Of a DNA stretch of 64,000 nucleotides, positions 22,333 to 33,868 are shown piece after piece (the first letter of the stretch is position 1; every line of letters begins with the position of its first letter). The translations under genes were made by a program, and so were the position numbers. The stretch spans positions 6,576,215 through 6,640,214 of the forward strand of contig JAJHZJ010000008.1 of NCBI GenBank assembly GCA_023548195.1, given 5' to 3'. Below the pieces are notes generated by a model. The model did not search any database and was not told the origin of the DNA. It saw nothing but the letters and a program-made list of their open reading frames with translations. The DNA is from Bettongia penicillata ogilbyi. Lineage: Eukaryota > Chordata > Mammalia > Diprotodontia > Potoroidae.

Positions 22333-23514
22333 TATGATTCTTTAATTCCATAATTTAGGATGAAAAAATATTGATGCTGATTAATCCTATCTTTATAAAA
22401 GAAAAGACATAATAAAGTATTCTAAGGGATGTACCCTAACCGTTACAAAATTCCATTTAAGGTTCTCTTGGGAGACTTTCCCAAAGTTTTTACATATTAG
22501 AGAAAATAGAGATTCTTCAGTAATTTTTTTTTTTTTGAGAAGCCAAAAAACCAGTAATGGAAGTAGGAGGACATCAATGTTAACAAAACTAGGTAAGTTA
22601 CTGGCATTTGAAAAGGTCTTTTCTGTTAATGTCTCACAAGAAGCACTCTTAATGGTGGGAATTCTAGGCATTGTGGCAAACTGGTAAGGGAGATTTATCT
22701 TTCATCATCCTGAGACATACCAAGTAGGTAGTTGTCTCCTCTGCTCTTACATTTGGGCTCCTCCTGAGCTGTCCTGAAGAAACCCAGACATTTGATTCCC
22801 TTCTCCTACCCCATTCAGGCTGAGAACTGCCTATTACTTTAGTTGACAATGGCCAGGACAAACACAGTCCCTGCTGAGCTAACTCTGCAAGAAGAGAACA
22901 GCCTGGGCACAGGCCAGTGCCCTTTCAAGGAGCATGTTATCCTAGATATTAGGGGAGTGGGGTTAGGTCCTGCAAACTTGACTGTTCCCTCCATGTCTTG
23001 TCTTAGAGCTGGATCTCACCTATTAAGAGGGTCTGCAGGAAAGATTTACTATACATGTGCTTCTTTCACAAAGTCCAGCTCATAGTCCCAATCTGAGTCT
23101 CTACTCTGGACAACAAATGAAGAGAGGTAATCAAATATGGTTTGTAATAATAGGTGATCTCATTTCATTCACATTCAAAGTTATAATTTCATTTGTGATT
23201 TTCCCTCAATCTTATTTTTACTCACTATTTTCCTTCTCAGCCTCTCTTTACGCCTATCCCACTTAACCTTATCTTCTCCCCTTATTCTCCTGTTCCTTAT
23301 TTTACCCTCCCCTCTAAAAGTCCCTCCCTTATCTATTTACCCCACCCATGTCATCGTTTTTCTGATGGTGTGGTCTGCTTGGGAAGGAAAGTGTGAAGGA
23401 AAACAGAGCAACCACCCCACCCTTCTACTCTTAATCAATACAGCCTCCTTAAAAGTCCCTCCCCCAAGCTATACCCTAGCTTTCTCAGCTCTCTAGAAGT
23501 TCAGAAGATTTCTC
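22333..23514. other. Repeat-poor, then pyrimidine-rich interspersed sequence
   Basis: 22333-23090 contains no repeat I recognise. 23100-23510 is C/T-rich and resembles the pyrimidine-rich interspersed repeats common in marsupials, but I cannot assign it. Frames 22843-23085 and 23057-23266 have no recognisable domain. Confidence 0.4.
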
Positions 23515-23595
23515 AATCTCTCAATCTCAATCTCTCTCTCTGTCTCTCTGTCTCTCTCTCTCTGTCTCTCAACATACATATATATGTATATTATT
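23515..23595. repeat. (TC)n microsatellite with TA tail
   Basis: 'tctctctctctgtctctctg' and similar, then 'acatacatatatatgtatat'. Confidence 0.9.
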
Positions 23596-23737
23596 TCTTC
23601 TTCAATCCAGATGAGAATAATATTCTAACATTACCAGCCCCCACCCCTACCTGCTTCCTCTGTATTAGTTCTTCCTTTCCTATCCTGTTTTTATGAGCTA
23701 ATTTCTCATTTTAACTTCTTTCTACCTAATTTTGTTG

Positions 23738-23785
23738 CACACCCACACACACACACACACACAGACACACCCACACACACACACT
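23738..23785. repeat. (AC)n microsatellite
   Basis: ACACAC units interrupted by CCC and CAG variants. Confidence 0.9.
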
Positions 23786-25475
23786 CCAATTTGTGTCTAA
23801 TGGTAGATACTGAGGATGGGAGGAGAGAGAAGAAAAACAAAGAAATGTACATGATAATGTATTTATTTGAAAGGAATAGTTCGTAGTAGATTTGCAATTT
23901 TGTGTACAATCATCTTTTTTTATTGTACTATGCTATGGAAATGCTTGTTTTATTCTATAAATTTAAATTTTTTAAACGAAAAACATTCTGTTGGTAGCTA
24001 AGAATGACCTCCTGGGGTAGAAGCCCCAGGATAAATCAAACCCAATTTGATTAATTGCATCACCATTAAAGTAAGATTCTAATTAAAGAGAGAGAGACAC
24101 AGAGAGAGGGAGAGGGAGAGCTTTTCACATACTTTCCTGTCATTTTTTATTCCTAAAGTAATTGCTCACATATTAAATGCAAGAACCACACACATACCTT
24201 GACTACATTTACATTTTAATTCACCACCAGAATTTCCTTCATGTTTGTTGACAAAAGAACTCAATCTGTGATTTCACTGGGATGAGGAAACCTTTATTGT
24301 CTTAGAGAATTGATTAGACCATGGACAGAACTTTCCCATGGTTCACCAGCACATGTCAGGGGCAGAACTTAGTCCCATGTCTTCCCTGGTTCAAAATCAG
24401 CACTCCAACCACTATGTCCCACCATCCTTTGTTATGCAACTTCCCTTCCTATGGTATAACTTTAGCAATTACTGTAACATTATTGCAGTGCTCACTTGCA
24501 AAAGTCATCGCCCACATTGGATGTTAAATTTATGGGGAAAAAAAGGGCTCCTCTTTTGGAGGTTGAACATGAAACATTTATTTCTGTGTCCTCACAAAAC
24601 AAGCTCTCAGGGCTCTATCATCGTCAAGCTTTCACTTCTCCTCCTGAGTGTGTGTGGGGGACTTTCCTCCATTAGGGAAAAATGACCGTACCCTCACAGT
24701 TCCCCTGACTTCAGAAGATCATTCAGTTATGCATGACAGGAAGAACAAAGAGAAAAAAGGCTGGATTCCATCCAAGAAACCAGTAGCCAGCTCTGAATGT
24801 ATTATATTGGCTTTGGAAAGACTCAAACATCATGCGCCTAATGAGCCCAGCCCCAGCATCACGTGCCCTGGCCAGCTGGTGATCATTATTGTATCTTCTA
24901 AGCACAGCTACACCAAAGTTGGAGGGAGAAAGAGTTAGGTCCTGGACCTATGATTACACTGTTAAGTTAGAACTCCCTGGAGGAGAAAGCTTTTTCTACC
25001 AGTCTAAGTCAGCACATTTTCTGTACAGTCTGTGTTACATAGAAAATGCTTAATAAACGATTTATTATTCATTTATTCTGCAATTATAATCTTAGAGAGT
25101 TGGACATTATGGGCTCTGAGATCAGCTCTCTGGTCACCGTGCCACATGGTAGGTATGCAGTAGAAATTAAAATTAAATATTTGTCACAGTGTTGCCATTA
25201 AACATCACTAAGCACATGTAGTATGCCGACACTCTATTAATACTCAAGGTGGAAAGAATGTAAAAGAAATCAAATGTAAGGTCCCTATCATTTAAGAGCT
25301 CACAGCATACGTGGAGGGATAGAAACACCTACAGGTACCTTATGAATGTTCAACTCTCAGCACAATCCCCTTCAATTCTGGGAGATCCCAGAAAGGCTAG
25401 AATAATTCTCAAACTCTCCTCACAATTTTAAGCCACTTTGGGAGCCTGACAGGAATCAGGGTTCATTCAGTATAC
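23786..25475. other. Mostly repeat-poor, no gene
   Basis: 24085-24120 is a GA-rich simple tract. 25020-25075 looks like an L2-type tail ('gaaaatgcttaataaacgat'). 25200-25320 is a diverged copy of the repeat family at 2586. The frames 24321-24527, 24338-24685 and 24648-24938 overlap each other and have no recognisable domain. Confidence 0.4.
24735..24930. promoter_or_regulatory. Candidate conserved noncoding element with E-boxes (weak)
   Basis: Repeat-free. It contains a perfect CACGTG E-box at 24860-24865 and a CAGCTG E-box at 24873-24878, inside short inverted arms 'atcac' and 'gtgat'. CpG-bearing E-boxes in CpG-poor DNA are mildly suggestive only. Confidence 0.25.
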
Positions 25476-25479
25476 ACTT

Positions 25480-25705
25480 AACAGAGCATCTGGCCTGAAG
25501 TCATGGAGACCTGAGTACAAATGTGGTCTCAGATACTTACTAGCTGTGAGACCCTGGGCAAGTCACTTCATCCTGTTTGCCTCAGTTTCCTCTTCTGTAA
25601 AATGATCTGGGGAAGAAAGTGGCAAGCCACTTCAGTATCTTTGCCAAGAAAACCCCAAATTTGGCTGGACATGAAGAGCTGGACATGACTGAAATGACAT
25701 CAGTG
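25480..25705 (+). mobile_element. MAR1-type SINE
   Basis: 'ctgaagtcatggagacctga', 'tactagctgtgagaccctgg', 'gcctcagtttcctcttctgt', 'tatctttgccaagaaaaccc' and 'gacatgactgaaatgac'. The head is slightly truncated. Confidence 0.85.
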
Positions 25706-25724
25706 GGATATTGACAGCACCTTG

Positions 25725-26190
25725 AAACTGATGATAGCTAGCATTTACATAGTACTTTAAGGTTTACAAAACATTTTATAAATATTTTCCTCAAAAAATA
25801 AAAAAAAGAAGAAGAACCCTTGGGAAATAGGTGGTATTACTATACCAGAAAAGGTGTATATTACTATACTAGAACTTTTTTACTAAACTCAAGTCTCTCT
25901 TACTCCAGGTCTGGCGCCATAAGCATATCTATTCTACCACTTGCCTTCCCTGCATTTGCATAGCATTTTAACATTTAGAAATGTTATCTCATTTGGTTCT
26001 CATTACAACCCTGGGAGGCAGATACTATTATTATCCCCATTTTATAGATGAGAAACTGAGGCATACAGAGGTTAAGTGACTTGACTGGAGTCCCATAGCT
26101 AATAAGTATCTAAAGCCTGATTTAGGCAAGTTATTCTAAACTCCAGGTCCAGCTCTTTATCAACTGTACCACCCCACTGCCTGGGTTCCT
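25725..26190 (-). repeat. Two MIR/core-SINE copies in the same orientation
   Basis: First copy, about 25725-25945: 'atgatagctagcatttacat', 'taaggtttacaaaacatttt', then a degraded core. Second copy, about 25950-26190: 'tgcatagcattttaacattt', 'agatgagaaactgaggcata', 'gactggagtcccatagctaa' and head side 'ccaccccactgcctggg'. Confidence 0.75.
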
Positions 26191-26670
26191 TGTTTCTTCT
26201 GGGCAGTGGCAATATGGTCTTTTCCATTTTCTTTGGCAACTTATTTTTCCACAGAAACATGTTTGGATAGGATAAAACCAAGTATTCCCCAAAAAATTTT
26301 ATGTGGTGAATAAATTTCATTTTCCATGTGACTAAATTTAAGGGCTACTCTGAGGGAAAGAGACACCAGAACTATTCCACACTAATGCTCATGTCCCTTG
26401 ACTTTCCATTAGGAGAAATTTTGTAACTTCTCATGATTCTGATATCTGAATAAGTGTCATTCTGACACTTAGCACAATGCCTGGCCCTTAATGCACTTAA
26501 TAAATGTTTATTGATCGATTGCAAAATACCTCTTCATTGTGTGCAGAGTTCAGACACGATAAGGAAAATCAGCTGATGAATATTCATCTGATGTCCTCCT
26601 CCCAATCTTGACTGAGGCAGAGGTTATTCGATATCCCAGACAGTCCAAGATCAAACTAACAGCCACATCA
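26191..26670. other. Unassigned, with an L2-type tail
   Basis: 26440-26520 ends as L2 does: 'cttagcacaatgcctggccc' then 'taataaatgtttattgatcg'. A perfect 14-bp palindrome (GATGAATATTCATC) lies at 26575-26588. Confidence 0.5.
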
Positions 26671-27170
26671 ATCCATCAAAGAGCAGTTATTAAGCATTCA
26701 CTGTGTATCTTAACTTTTATTATTTACTTATTAATATGAATTACATATAAACATAATATAAATATATTGACTAAGCATTTACTAAACTAAAATTCCTATC
26801 CATCTATCAGTCAAAAGGCATTCAAAATTGCCTGTCCCACACTATGCTAGACACTAGAGGTACAGACAAAAATAAAACTTCATTCTCAGGAAGCTCACAT
26901 TATATCAGGGGAGGGCACATAATAAGCATATGCTACCCCAAATAATGCAAGGCAGCTTTGGGAGGGAGGGCACTGGGAGCTGGAGGCAGGGAGGAGTCGG
27001 GGTGGGGATCAAAAAAAGTTCCATATAGAAAGAAGTTTACCACTGAGCAGTCTTGAAGGGTCCACGACTTCAAGGGGCAGAGGTGAGAAGGAAGTGGTTT
27101 CAGGCATGGTGGACAATCTCTGTGTAAAGGCAGGAAAATGGGAGATGGATTATCTTTTGTGAGATTATGG
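26670..27170 (+). repeat. Ancient interspersed repeat
   Basis: 'ttaagcattcactgtgtatc' and 'actatgctagacactagagg', then 'ctcaggaagctcacattata', then a downstream part 'ccactgagcagtcttgaagg' with 'agtggtttcaggcatggtgg' that resembles 34400-34690 and 17420-17570. These may form one long old element. Confidence 0.5.
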
Positions 27171-27171
27171 T

Positions 27172-27600
27172 TTGTTGGCTGTCCTTTGTTCTGAAAGAGG
27201 GCCATGACATCAGGAAGGTGATGCCATGACTTGCAAGTGAATTGGATTTAAGTGAGGAGAGCTGTGGAAAGACACCCGCCTCACTTTTTCCTCCAGAGCC
27301 ATCTGGGTCCAGTAGTAGGATATGGATCAGAACGACAGGAGATGACCCCAGTACAGTGGAAGACCTTAGCTAAGGTCTTTCCCAAATCTCAGATTGACTG
27401 AGGTAACACCCATTTAGTAATTAAGAGTAGGTAAAAAATGAGGCAAAGAATGACCTCTTTTGCCTAGTCAAAAAAACCAAAATCAATATGGGAGGGGAAG
27501 ACCCTCAGGATTTCTGGCCAAAAACAGAAACAATAGCTATTTACAGTCTCTCTGAGCCATTGGGGCCCAAACAATGTCCTACTGGGACCTGGGTTGGACC
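27172..27600 (-). mobile_element. RTE-type LINE 3' end
   Basis: 'gctgtcctttgttctgaaag', 'atgccatgacttgcaagtga', 'gaattggatttaagtgagg', 'ccatctgggtccagtagtag' and 'ggggaagaccctcaggattt' match the copy at 45520-45957 along its length. About 430 bp, longer than a usual SINE. Confidence 0.65.
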
Positions 27601-27704
27601 TACCACTTTGACTGGACCATTAAGTGTAGAAGGGATGGTAATCTATAATAAATCTGGAAATGTAGGCTGGGGTCAGCAATTTATATTTGACTCTAGAGGT
27701 AAGA

Positions 27705-27965
27705 AGGGGCATTTAGGTGGTACAGTGGCTACAGCATTAGCCCTAGAGTTAGGAGGACCTGAGTTCCATAACCCGCTTCTGACACTAGCTGTGTGACCCT
27801 ATACAAATCACTTAACCCTGTTTGCCTCGGTTTTCTTCTCCGTAAAATGAACTGGAGAAGGAAATGGCAAACCACTCCAGGATCTTTGCCAAGAAAACTC
27901 CAAATGGAGTCACGGAGAGTCAGGCAGGACAGAAAGACCTCAACGACAATAATAACAAAAGAATC
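27705..27965 (+). mobile_element. MAR1-type SINE, full length
   Basis: 'catttaggtggtacagtggc', 'ttaggaggacctgagttcca', 'tagctgtgtgaccctataca', 'gagaaggaaatggcaaacca' and 'tctttgccaagaaaactcca'. A terminal 'acaataataac' tail follows. Confidence 0.85.
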
Positions 27966-28189
27966 AAGGAGTCAGCAAAGTTTGTAATGATAAACCACCG
28001 TTTTAAGACTTGCTAAGTGTTCACAATTATTTTGTTACCATGCAGTCATTTTTCAGTCATGTCCAACTCTTCATGTTTTACATGTTTTGGTAAAGCTAAT
28101 GGCTAGTTTAAGAGAAAGGGCCTGGCTGGATTCTCCCATCTGCTTCTGTATTCAATTTGTTGCAAAATGAACCAAACAAGATAGAAATG

Positions 28190-28315
28190 GGATGGGTATT
28201 TTAATAGACGAATAAAGTCTTAGTGTTACAAAAATAGTTTTGACATCTTGGACCATATGAAAGGACTCTGGGGACCCCCAGGAGCCAGAGGACCACACTT
28301 TGAGAACTGCTAGAG
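28190..28315 (-). mobile_element. hAT-like DNA transposon, terminal fragment
   Basis: The minus strand begins 'agcagttctcaaagtgtggt', then 'ggggtccccagagtcctttc' and 'gatgtcaaaactatttttgt'. These are the same words in the same order as the 5' end of 34707-35238. Confidence 0.65.
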
Positions 28316-28319
28316 AATG

Positions 28320-28560
28320 AATTCATTCAACTTTCAAAACCCGGTATTTAGCATTGAGTTTATGCAGAGTGCTGTGCTTGGCACTGGGGAAGGTCCAAAG
28401 TTTAGATATGATTCAGCACTTGCTAGCCTAGAGCTTAAAGCTTAGTTTTGGGATAAGAGAAAAACAGATAAATACCAAACACATAAATACCAACATGATA
28501 AGTGCATTAGCAAGAACAAATTGCTATAGGAAGCCTGGGGATATGAGTTAATAGGATCAT
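28320..28560 (+). repeat. Ancient interspersed repeat fragment
   Basis: 'gcagagtgctgtgcttggca' then 'aacagataaataccaaacac'. A diverged member of the family at 2586-2850. Confidence 0.45.
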
Positions 28561-28569
28561 AAATTTGGA

Positions 28570-28840
28570 GTTGAAACATTAGAACACTAGACCAAAGGAC
28601 ATCAGATGATATTTATTGCAGACCCAGAGGTTAACTGACTTGCTTAGATATTGTGCATAGCTTGTTGTTTGAGGACAGGGATTGTTCATTTTTGTCTTCT
28701 GTTCTCCAGGGCCTACCACTGTGCTTGCCATAGAGTGAGCACTTAATAAACCTTTGGTGGCTGATTGATTACTCAAGATCATGAAGGCACTAAGTGACCA
28801 AACTAGGATTTGAACTGGGGCCCCCAGAGTCTAATTACAG
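28570..28840 (-). repeat. SINE fragment split by an L2-type tail
   Basis: An SINE-like part at 28610-28650 ('cccagaggttaactgacttg') continues at 28770-28840 ('aggatttgaactggggcccc'). Between them, 28655-28768 is a plus-strand L2-type tail ('gtgagcacttaataaacctt'). Confidence 0.55.
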
Positions 28841-28941
28841 TACCTCCATCCACACTAGTTCTAAAGGTTTACTGTGCAAAGGATTCTTTTCTAAAAATAG
28901 TTCCTTCAGTCTTTCAAGGATCTCTGCTTTCATGCCAGTGG

Positions 28942-29065
28942 GTACCCACCTATCCTTCCATTGCCTTATGTGCATGAATTCTGTGAAATACACTGTGTGT
29001 ATTTGAGTACCCATCTATCCTTCCATTGCCTTATGTGCATGAATTCTGTGAAATACACTGTGTAT
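28942..29065. repeat. 65-bp direct tandem duplication
   Basis: The unit 'gtacccacctatccttccat' at 28942 recurs as 'gtacccatctatccttccat' at 29007. The copies match through 'gaaatacactgtgt', with very few differences. Confidence 0.95.
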
Positions 29066-29505
29066 ACTTACTGCATCCTTGTTGATTAAGAACATTTTTC
29101 ATGCTACATTAAAGTTGAAGTATGGGTCTTTCTCTAATGGCTCCCTATGACTGAGAGGTGACCTTTCTGGGATTTTGAAGACTATGCCACAAAAGCAAGG
29201 TCCCTGTCAGGTCCTCCCAACCCAGAAAGAATTCAAGATGGGCCCTGCAGGGACAAACTGAGCCAGGGGCATAAAAGGTCATCATGCCAGTGTTGACCAC
29301 TGGACAAATTTCATCTGCCAAAGCATCACACAAAACCATCAACTGAGGCAAGAGAAAATTTTTATCTATGGCAGGGGATGGCAGGATGATTCACTCTAAT
29401 GAATCATAGCTAACTTAGAGTGTCAGAAAAAGTATGGGTTAATGAAAAAAATCATTTCATAAATCAACATACTATAGAGTTTATCATTGTGCTTTATACT
29501 ATATG
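29066..29505. other. No gene or repeat recognised
   Basis: Unassigned. The minus frame 29145-29351 has no recognisable domain. Confidence 0.4.
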
Positions 29506-29509
29506 GATG

Positions 29510-29690
29510 CCTGGTTGAATGTGAACTCAGAGGAGTTCTGTTCAAAGTCCAGCTCCACCATTTAACTATGTATGTGATTGGGAAACTGGCTTGGCTCCCC
29601 TGAATCTCAGTTTCCTCATCTGTTAAAGGATTGGACTAGATGACCAGAAAGGCTCCTGCCAGTTCTAACTCTATGGCTCTATAATTGTTA
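29510..29690 (+). repeat. MIR/core-SINE
   Basis: 'tcccctgaatctcagtttcc', 'ggattggactagatgaccag' and 'aaggctcctgccagttctaa' in consensus order. Confidence 0.75.
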
Positions 29691-29809
29691 GGGAAGAAAT
29701 GGGGTAAAGGGAAATACAAGAAGCTGTAAGACCAGTAGAGTGTGTAGGACCATCATCAGATTCTCTGAAATGCTTGACAGCAATCCCTGGGTCACTCAAT
29801 ATAATATTT

Positions 29810-30137
29810 AGCAATTAACATTAATTAATTTAATTATTAATTAATTAATAGAAAGCTGTGAGAATCAAACAAGATGACATATGCAAAGTGGTTTGTAAAC
29901 CTTAAAGTGCTATGTAAACACTGACTATTCTTATTCTTATCATTGTAAGGGATGGTATAGTGGAGAGAGAGCATTGAACCTGGAAACAAGAAAACCTGGG
30001 TTGAAATCTCAACTCTGGGTTAAACTATCTGTGTGACCTTGAGCAAGTAACTTCACCTCCTTCAGATGCTGTTTCTTCATCTGTAAAATGGGGATAAGAA
30101 TAGCATTTGACTTGCAGGACTGTTGTGAGGCTCAAAT

Positions 30138-30169
<32 letters not shown>

Positions 30170-30235
30170 CGTGTGTGTCTGTGTATGTTATGCAAACCAT
30201 AAATCATAATAGAAATGTTAGCTATTTTTACTATT
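29810..30235 (+). repeat. AT tract and two MIR/core-SINE fragments with a TA/TG microsatellite
   Basis: 29815-29850 is a TAATTAAT tract. 29855-29945 is an MIR 3' part ('aaagtggtttgtaaacctta'). 29950-30230 is a second copy: 'agagcattgaacctggaaac', 'gtgaccttgagcaagtaact', 'tcatctgtaaaatggggata', split near its 3' end by a TA/TG tract at 30140-30185. Confidence 0.7.
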
Positions 30236-30965
30236 ACTAGCTATTATTAAACACTTACAGCATGAAAGTTCTTCAATTTGCTTTCATCCATGTCACTTTC
30301 AGCTGTTATCAAGGAGAACTGATATGGCACAGAATCACAGAAAGTCAGAGCTAGAAGGGATCTTATTGTATTAATACTCTTTGTATTGTATTAGTGTACT
30401 GTCCACTCATTGTACAGAGAAGGAAAAGATTTTGTGAAATCAAGCTACCATTACTGGGTGTGTCCTTAGCCAAAATTTATAAGCACTATAGCCTACAAAG
30501 TAAATGGAAATTGACATGTATGTGAGAAGGTGAGATCCCATAGGGTTCCAAAAATGTGGCAACTGCCTATACGAAACAGAAGAAAAGGATCTATGGATGC
30601 CGAGCTAATCACTGAGGCATGTCCATATTATCCACTGTAGGAAATACATCATTGTGAAGCATGATCAACAGACTGCTCCTATAAATAAAATTTGCATTAT
30701 CCTTGTGTCAGAATAGCAAATTGTCAAGAAATTACTTCTTACAGAAAATGAAGAATCATAACCATTTGTATTAGGATGACATTAGGATTCTTGCAACCTG
30801 AAAGTCAGAATTTTTCTAATGCTTGTTCATGGAGGGGAACATGATAATCTTTAGGTAGGCGGAGGAAGACATTTAATGAGAAAAGAATCATGATTTGTAA
30901 ATTTTGTTGGTGAATTTAACCAAAGTATTTAAAGGTGCCTCTACAAAGTTGGTATGCAGGAAATT
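30236..30965. other. Old repeat scrap, then repeat-poor sequence
   Basis: 30325-30440 carries 'aatcacagaaagtcagagct' then 'agaagggatcttattgtatt', an old repeat. 30450-30960 has nothing I recognise. Confidence 0.4.
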
Positions 30966-30967
30966 AT

Positions 30968-31180
30968 GCCTCAGATATTGTGGTGTAGTAGTAGAAGGGC
31001 TGGATTTGGAGTCAGAGTCTAATCCTAGCTTGGGTTCTGACTCTTTATGGGACCATTAGCCAGTTTCTTAACTTTTTTTGGGACTCCATTTCCTCATCTG
31101 TAAAATCAGGGGATCAAGGAGTGGGGTTGCCAGACTAGATGACATTTAGGGTCCCTTCTATATCTATGATTCCAAAGAGG
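30968..31180 (+). repeat. MIR/core-SINE
   Basis: 'tggatttggagtcagagtct', 'ccatttcctcatctgtaaaa', 'ttgccagactagatgacatt' and 'tagggtcccttctatatcta'. Confidence 0.75.
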
Positions 31181-32730
31181 TTTGTAAGCATTCTTGATTG
31201 ACTCCATATGCATTGATGAGTCAATGAAGAAGATATATGAAAGTATGAACTGGGTTACTGCCACCTAACAAAAATGCACTATTTTGGTTTCTGCTATGTT
31301 TTCAGATATTGTGATTCAAAAATTAACTCTCAAATTAGGTCTGACAAAGGAGTGTTTATTCTTGGTTTCTTTGGCAGAGAGAATAAGAGCTAATAGTTAT
31401 TACTCAAAATCTTCTATAGATGTTAATGATTGTACACAATTCTAAAACAATACATGTTGATTGACAAATGGGCATTCTGAGGCTGCATTTCTACTTGGCT
31501 CCCTGGGCTCCAAAGAATGAAGTGTTCCTACATTGCTGGGGAGACCTCTTTTTTACAAGGCGTCTGTTTCTCTTTGTTACTACATTGGAGAATAGTCTCA
31601 CCTGTCATTAACCATTAGATTTTTGATCTTTGAAAGACAGGGTGTCAAAGCAATTAGATAACTGGGTTAATTAGGCTAATGGGCTTTTGCTTAATTAGAT
31701 TTTAATCTCAAATTTAGTTATACTCCTCCATTCTCCAACTGGTCAAAGAGTTTCAAAGATGTGGGAATACTAGCTTCTTTATACTGTTGGTAAATTGGGG
31801 GTGGAGAAGGGAAATGATGTTGGAAGCAAGAACACAAATTACATAAAAATTTTTAAACAAAAAAGGAGCCTTTTTTCTGCTATATTTTAAGGTGCAAGGG
31901 CATACTTTGTGTCAGATGCTACACTTGAAATATCCTCACAGCTAGATAACTTTATGAAAAATAACAGTAACAATCAACCTTTAAATTATGTTGCTTGATC
32001 CTGTCATTCCTATGGGGTGGTTAGTTTTATTCTGCTTTTCCCTGGGGAAAACAGGTACATAGAGGTGATGAATTTCTCTCTTTTAACCAGGAAAGAGATT
32101 GCTGGCCAGGTGGTATTAAAACTGAACTTATACCAGACTATTTGCCAAACAATACAAATCCCCATATTTAAAACATAGGCTAAATGCAGCTCAAATATTA
32201 TAAGTAGTGTACAGTGACCCTCATGTTTAGTAAATGAGTGTATTGGAGAAGAGTGGACTATGAAGAAAGAGACTCATGGAAGAAAAAAGAACTGGAATTA
32301 AAAAGGTAAACCATCACTCTCAGATTGGAAACAATGATTTTAAACAGATAAGACTAAAACCAAGAAAATGGGGCCAAGAAATAGGATAGAAAAAAAAACA
32401 ACAAGCCTCCTTGAGAACTGGAAGAGATGCCAAAGGATTGAACAATGCACAGATGATGCACATGGAGTGGGATGATATACCTATAAAGTTTTTATACGTT
32501 TAGCTATTTGAAAATGCCCAAGGATTATGGAACCATTTGTCAAGATGTCAGAGCTGGAAATGCATATGTGTCCTTGTAGCCAGAGGTGTACAAGAGGGTA
32601 AAAAAAAATGTTCTTTTTGATTTTATTAATAAATCTCTTTTTATAAAAAATTTGGATAAAGTTTTTGACAAGAGTAATGCAGGATGTTTCCAAGAAATTA
32701 TGGACTTGTTCCTTCTCCAATATTGTCAAT
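31181..32730. other. Repeat-poor stretch, no gene
   Basis: The longest stretch in the first 35 kb without a repeat I recognise. It contains the motif-dense block at 31545-31730. The minus frame 32481-32744 has no recognisable domain. Confidence 0.45.
31545..31730. promoter_or_regulatory. Candidate conserved enhancer-like element
   Basis: Motifs seen directly: a SOX-type CTTTGTT at 31572-31578; an E-box CACCTG at 31599-31604 overlapping a MEIS-type CTGTCA; TCF/LEF-type 'gatctttgaa' near 31625 and TCAAAG at 31645-31650; and two TAATTA homeodomain sites at 31668-31673 and 31692-31697 among further ATTAG/TAAT words. Such density in repeat-free DNA is typical of developmental enhancers. Activity and conservation are inferred, not shown. 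Confidence 0.4.
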
Positions 32731-32734
32731 GGGG

Positions 32735-32865
32735 ATATTTCCATTAATAGAATGGGAGCTCCCTGAGAGGACAGACTTTCACATATATATTTTCATTCCC
32801 AGGACCTGACATAGTGCCTGGAACATAGTAGACATTTAAAAAATGCTTTCTGAATTGTTGCGTTA
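32735..32865 (+). repeat. L2-type tail
   Basis: 'aatgggagctccctgagagg', 'catagtgcctggaacatagt' and 'gacatttaaaaaatgctttc' follow the L2 3' end. Confidence 0.7.
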
Positions 32866-33480
32866 AATGAGCACAAATTATAGTGGAGCTGAGCCAAGAT
32901 TTTTTAAACATGGTTCCATTTGGGATGGATTTACATTTTACTTTTTTTTTTTTTAAAGAGACCTAAATGTTCCAAGGAGATTCAAATCTTGTTTAATAGC
33001 TCCCTTAGATCCTTTTATTTAGGGAACAAAATGACTGTGGTTCAAATAACAAAATTACAAAAATCTGGGCTACTGGAGAGCATATTAACTCAGGGCATAT
33101 TGACTCAAGAAATCACCCATCATCAAAAAATAACTGTGGTGTTATATGGAAACATTCCCTCAAGAGCAACTTTCAAAAGGAACTGGCTAGGGTAGGACAC
33201 GGCTGCTATTTCTGCCAATTACTTGGTGCTACCAAAACCCAGATGGAAGAAGAATTTGTTCTTTCAAGACCCCCTTGCCTGGGGGCTTTCTCGCTTTTAT
33301 TTCTTCAGTTTTCCCTCCCTTTTACAATGTACTTTACATATACAGGTAAATACTTATATTTGCATATACTTACATATAAACACATATTTACTGAGTTTTA
33401 TGTGATATTATTGGTATAGGGAATACCCAGTGAGGAGATGTCTTCTAGCAATGCAGTTCAGCACCTCCAAGACTTAACAG
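32866..33480. other. No gene or repeat recognised
   Basis: Unassigned. The frames 32920-33195 and 33223-33405 have no domain. A T-run sits at 32942-32954. Confidence 0.4.
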
Positions 33481-33484
33481 TTGT

Positions 33485-33612
33485 CTGAAGCACCGAAAGG
33501 GTAAGTGACTTGTCCAGGGTTCCACAGCTAGCATGTGTTAGAGGTGAGACTTGAACCCAGGTCTTCCTGGTTCCAAGGACAGCACTCTATCTAATACACC
33601 AAGTGGCAGCTA
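33485..33612 (-). mobile_element. MAR1-type SINE, 5' half
   Basis: The minus strand reads 'agctgccacttggtgtatta', 'gaaccaggaagacctgggtt', 'tagctgtggaaccctggaca' and 'agtcacttaccc', then stops. The 3' half is absent. Confidence 0.75.
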
Positions 33613-33639
33613 CCCCTCCCCCCCATTCCTACTCTCATA

Positions 33640-33868
33640 TCATATATATAGTTATACATATATATAGACATGCATATATATGAATACATATAATATATAG
33701 GTATCTGTGTGTGCACAAATATATAGGTATATAGATATCTGTGTATACATATATGTGCATATAACACACATACATATACATATTTATACACCTATATCTA
33801 CCCACACATACATATATACATATACATACATATATACATGCACATATACATATACACACACACATATA
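33640..33868. repeat. Long alternating AT/AC/TG tract
   Basis: About 230 nt of imperfect alternating purine-pyrimidine (TATA, CACA, TGTG). Frames such as 33635-33928 (minus), rich in Y, I, C and M, are translations of this tract. Confidence 0.9.
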
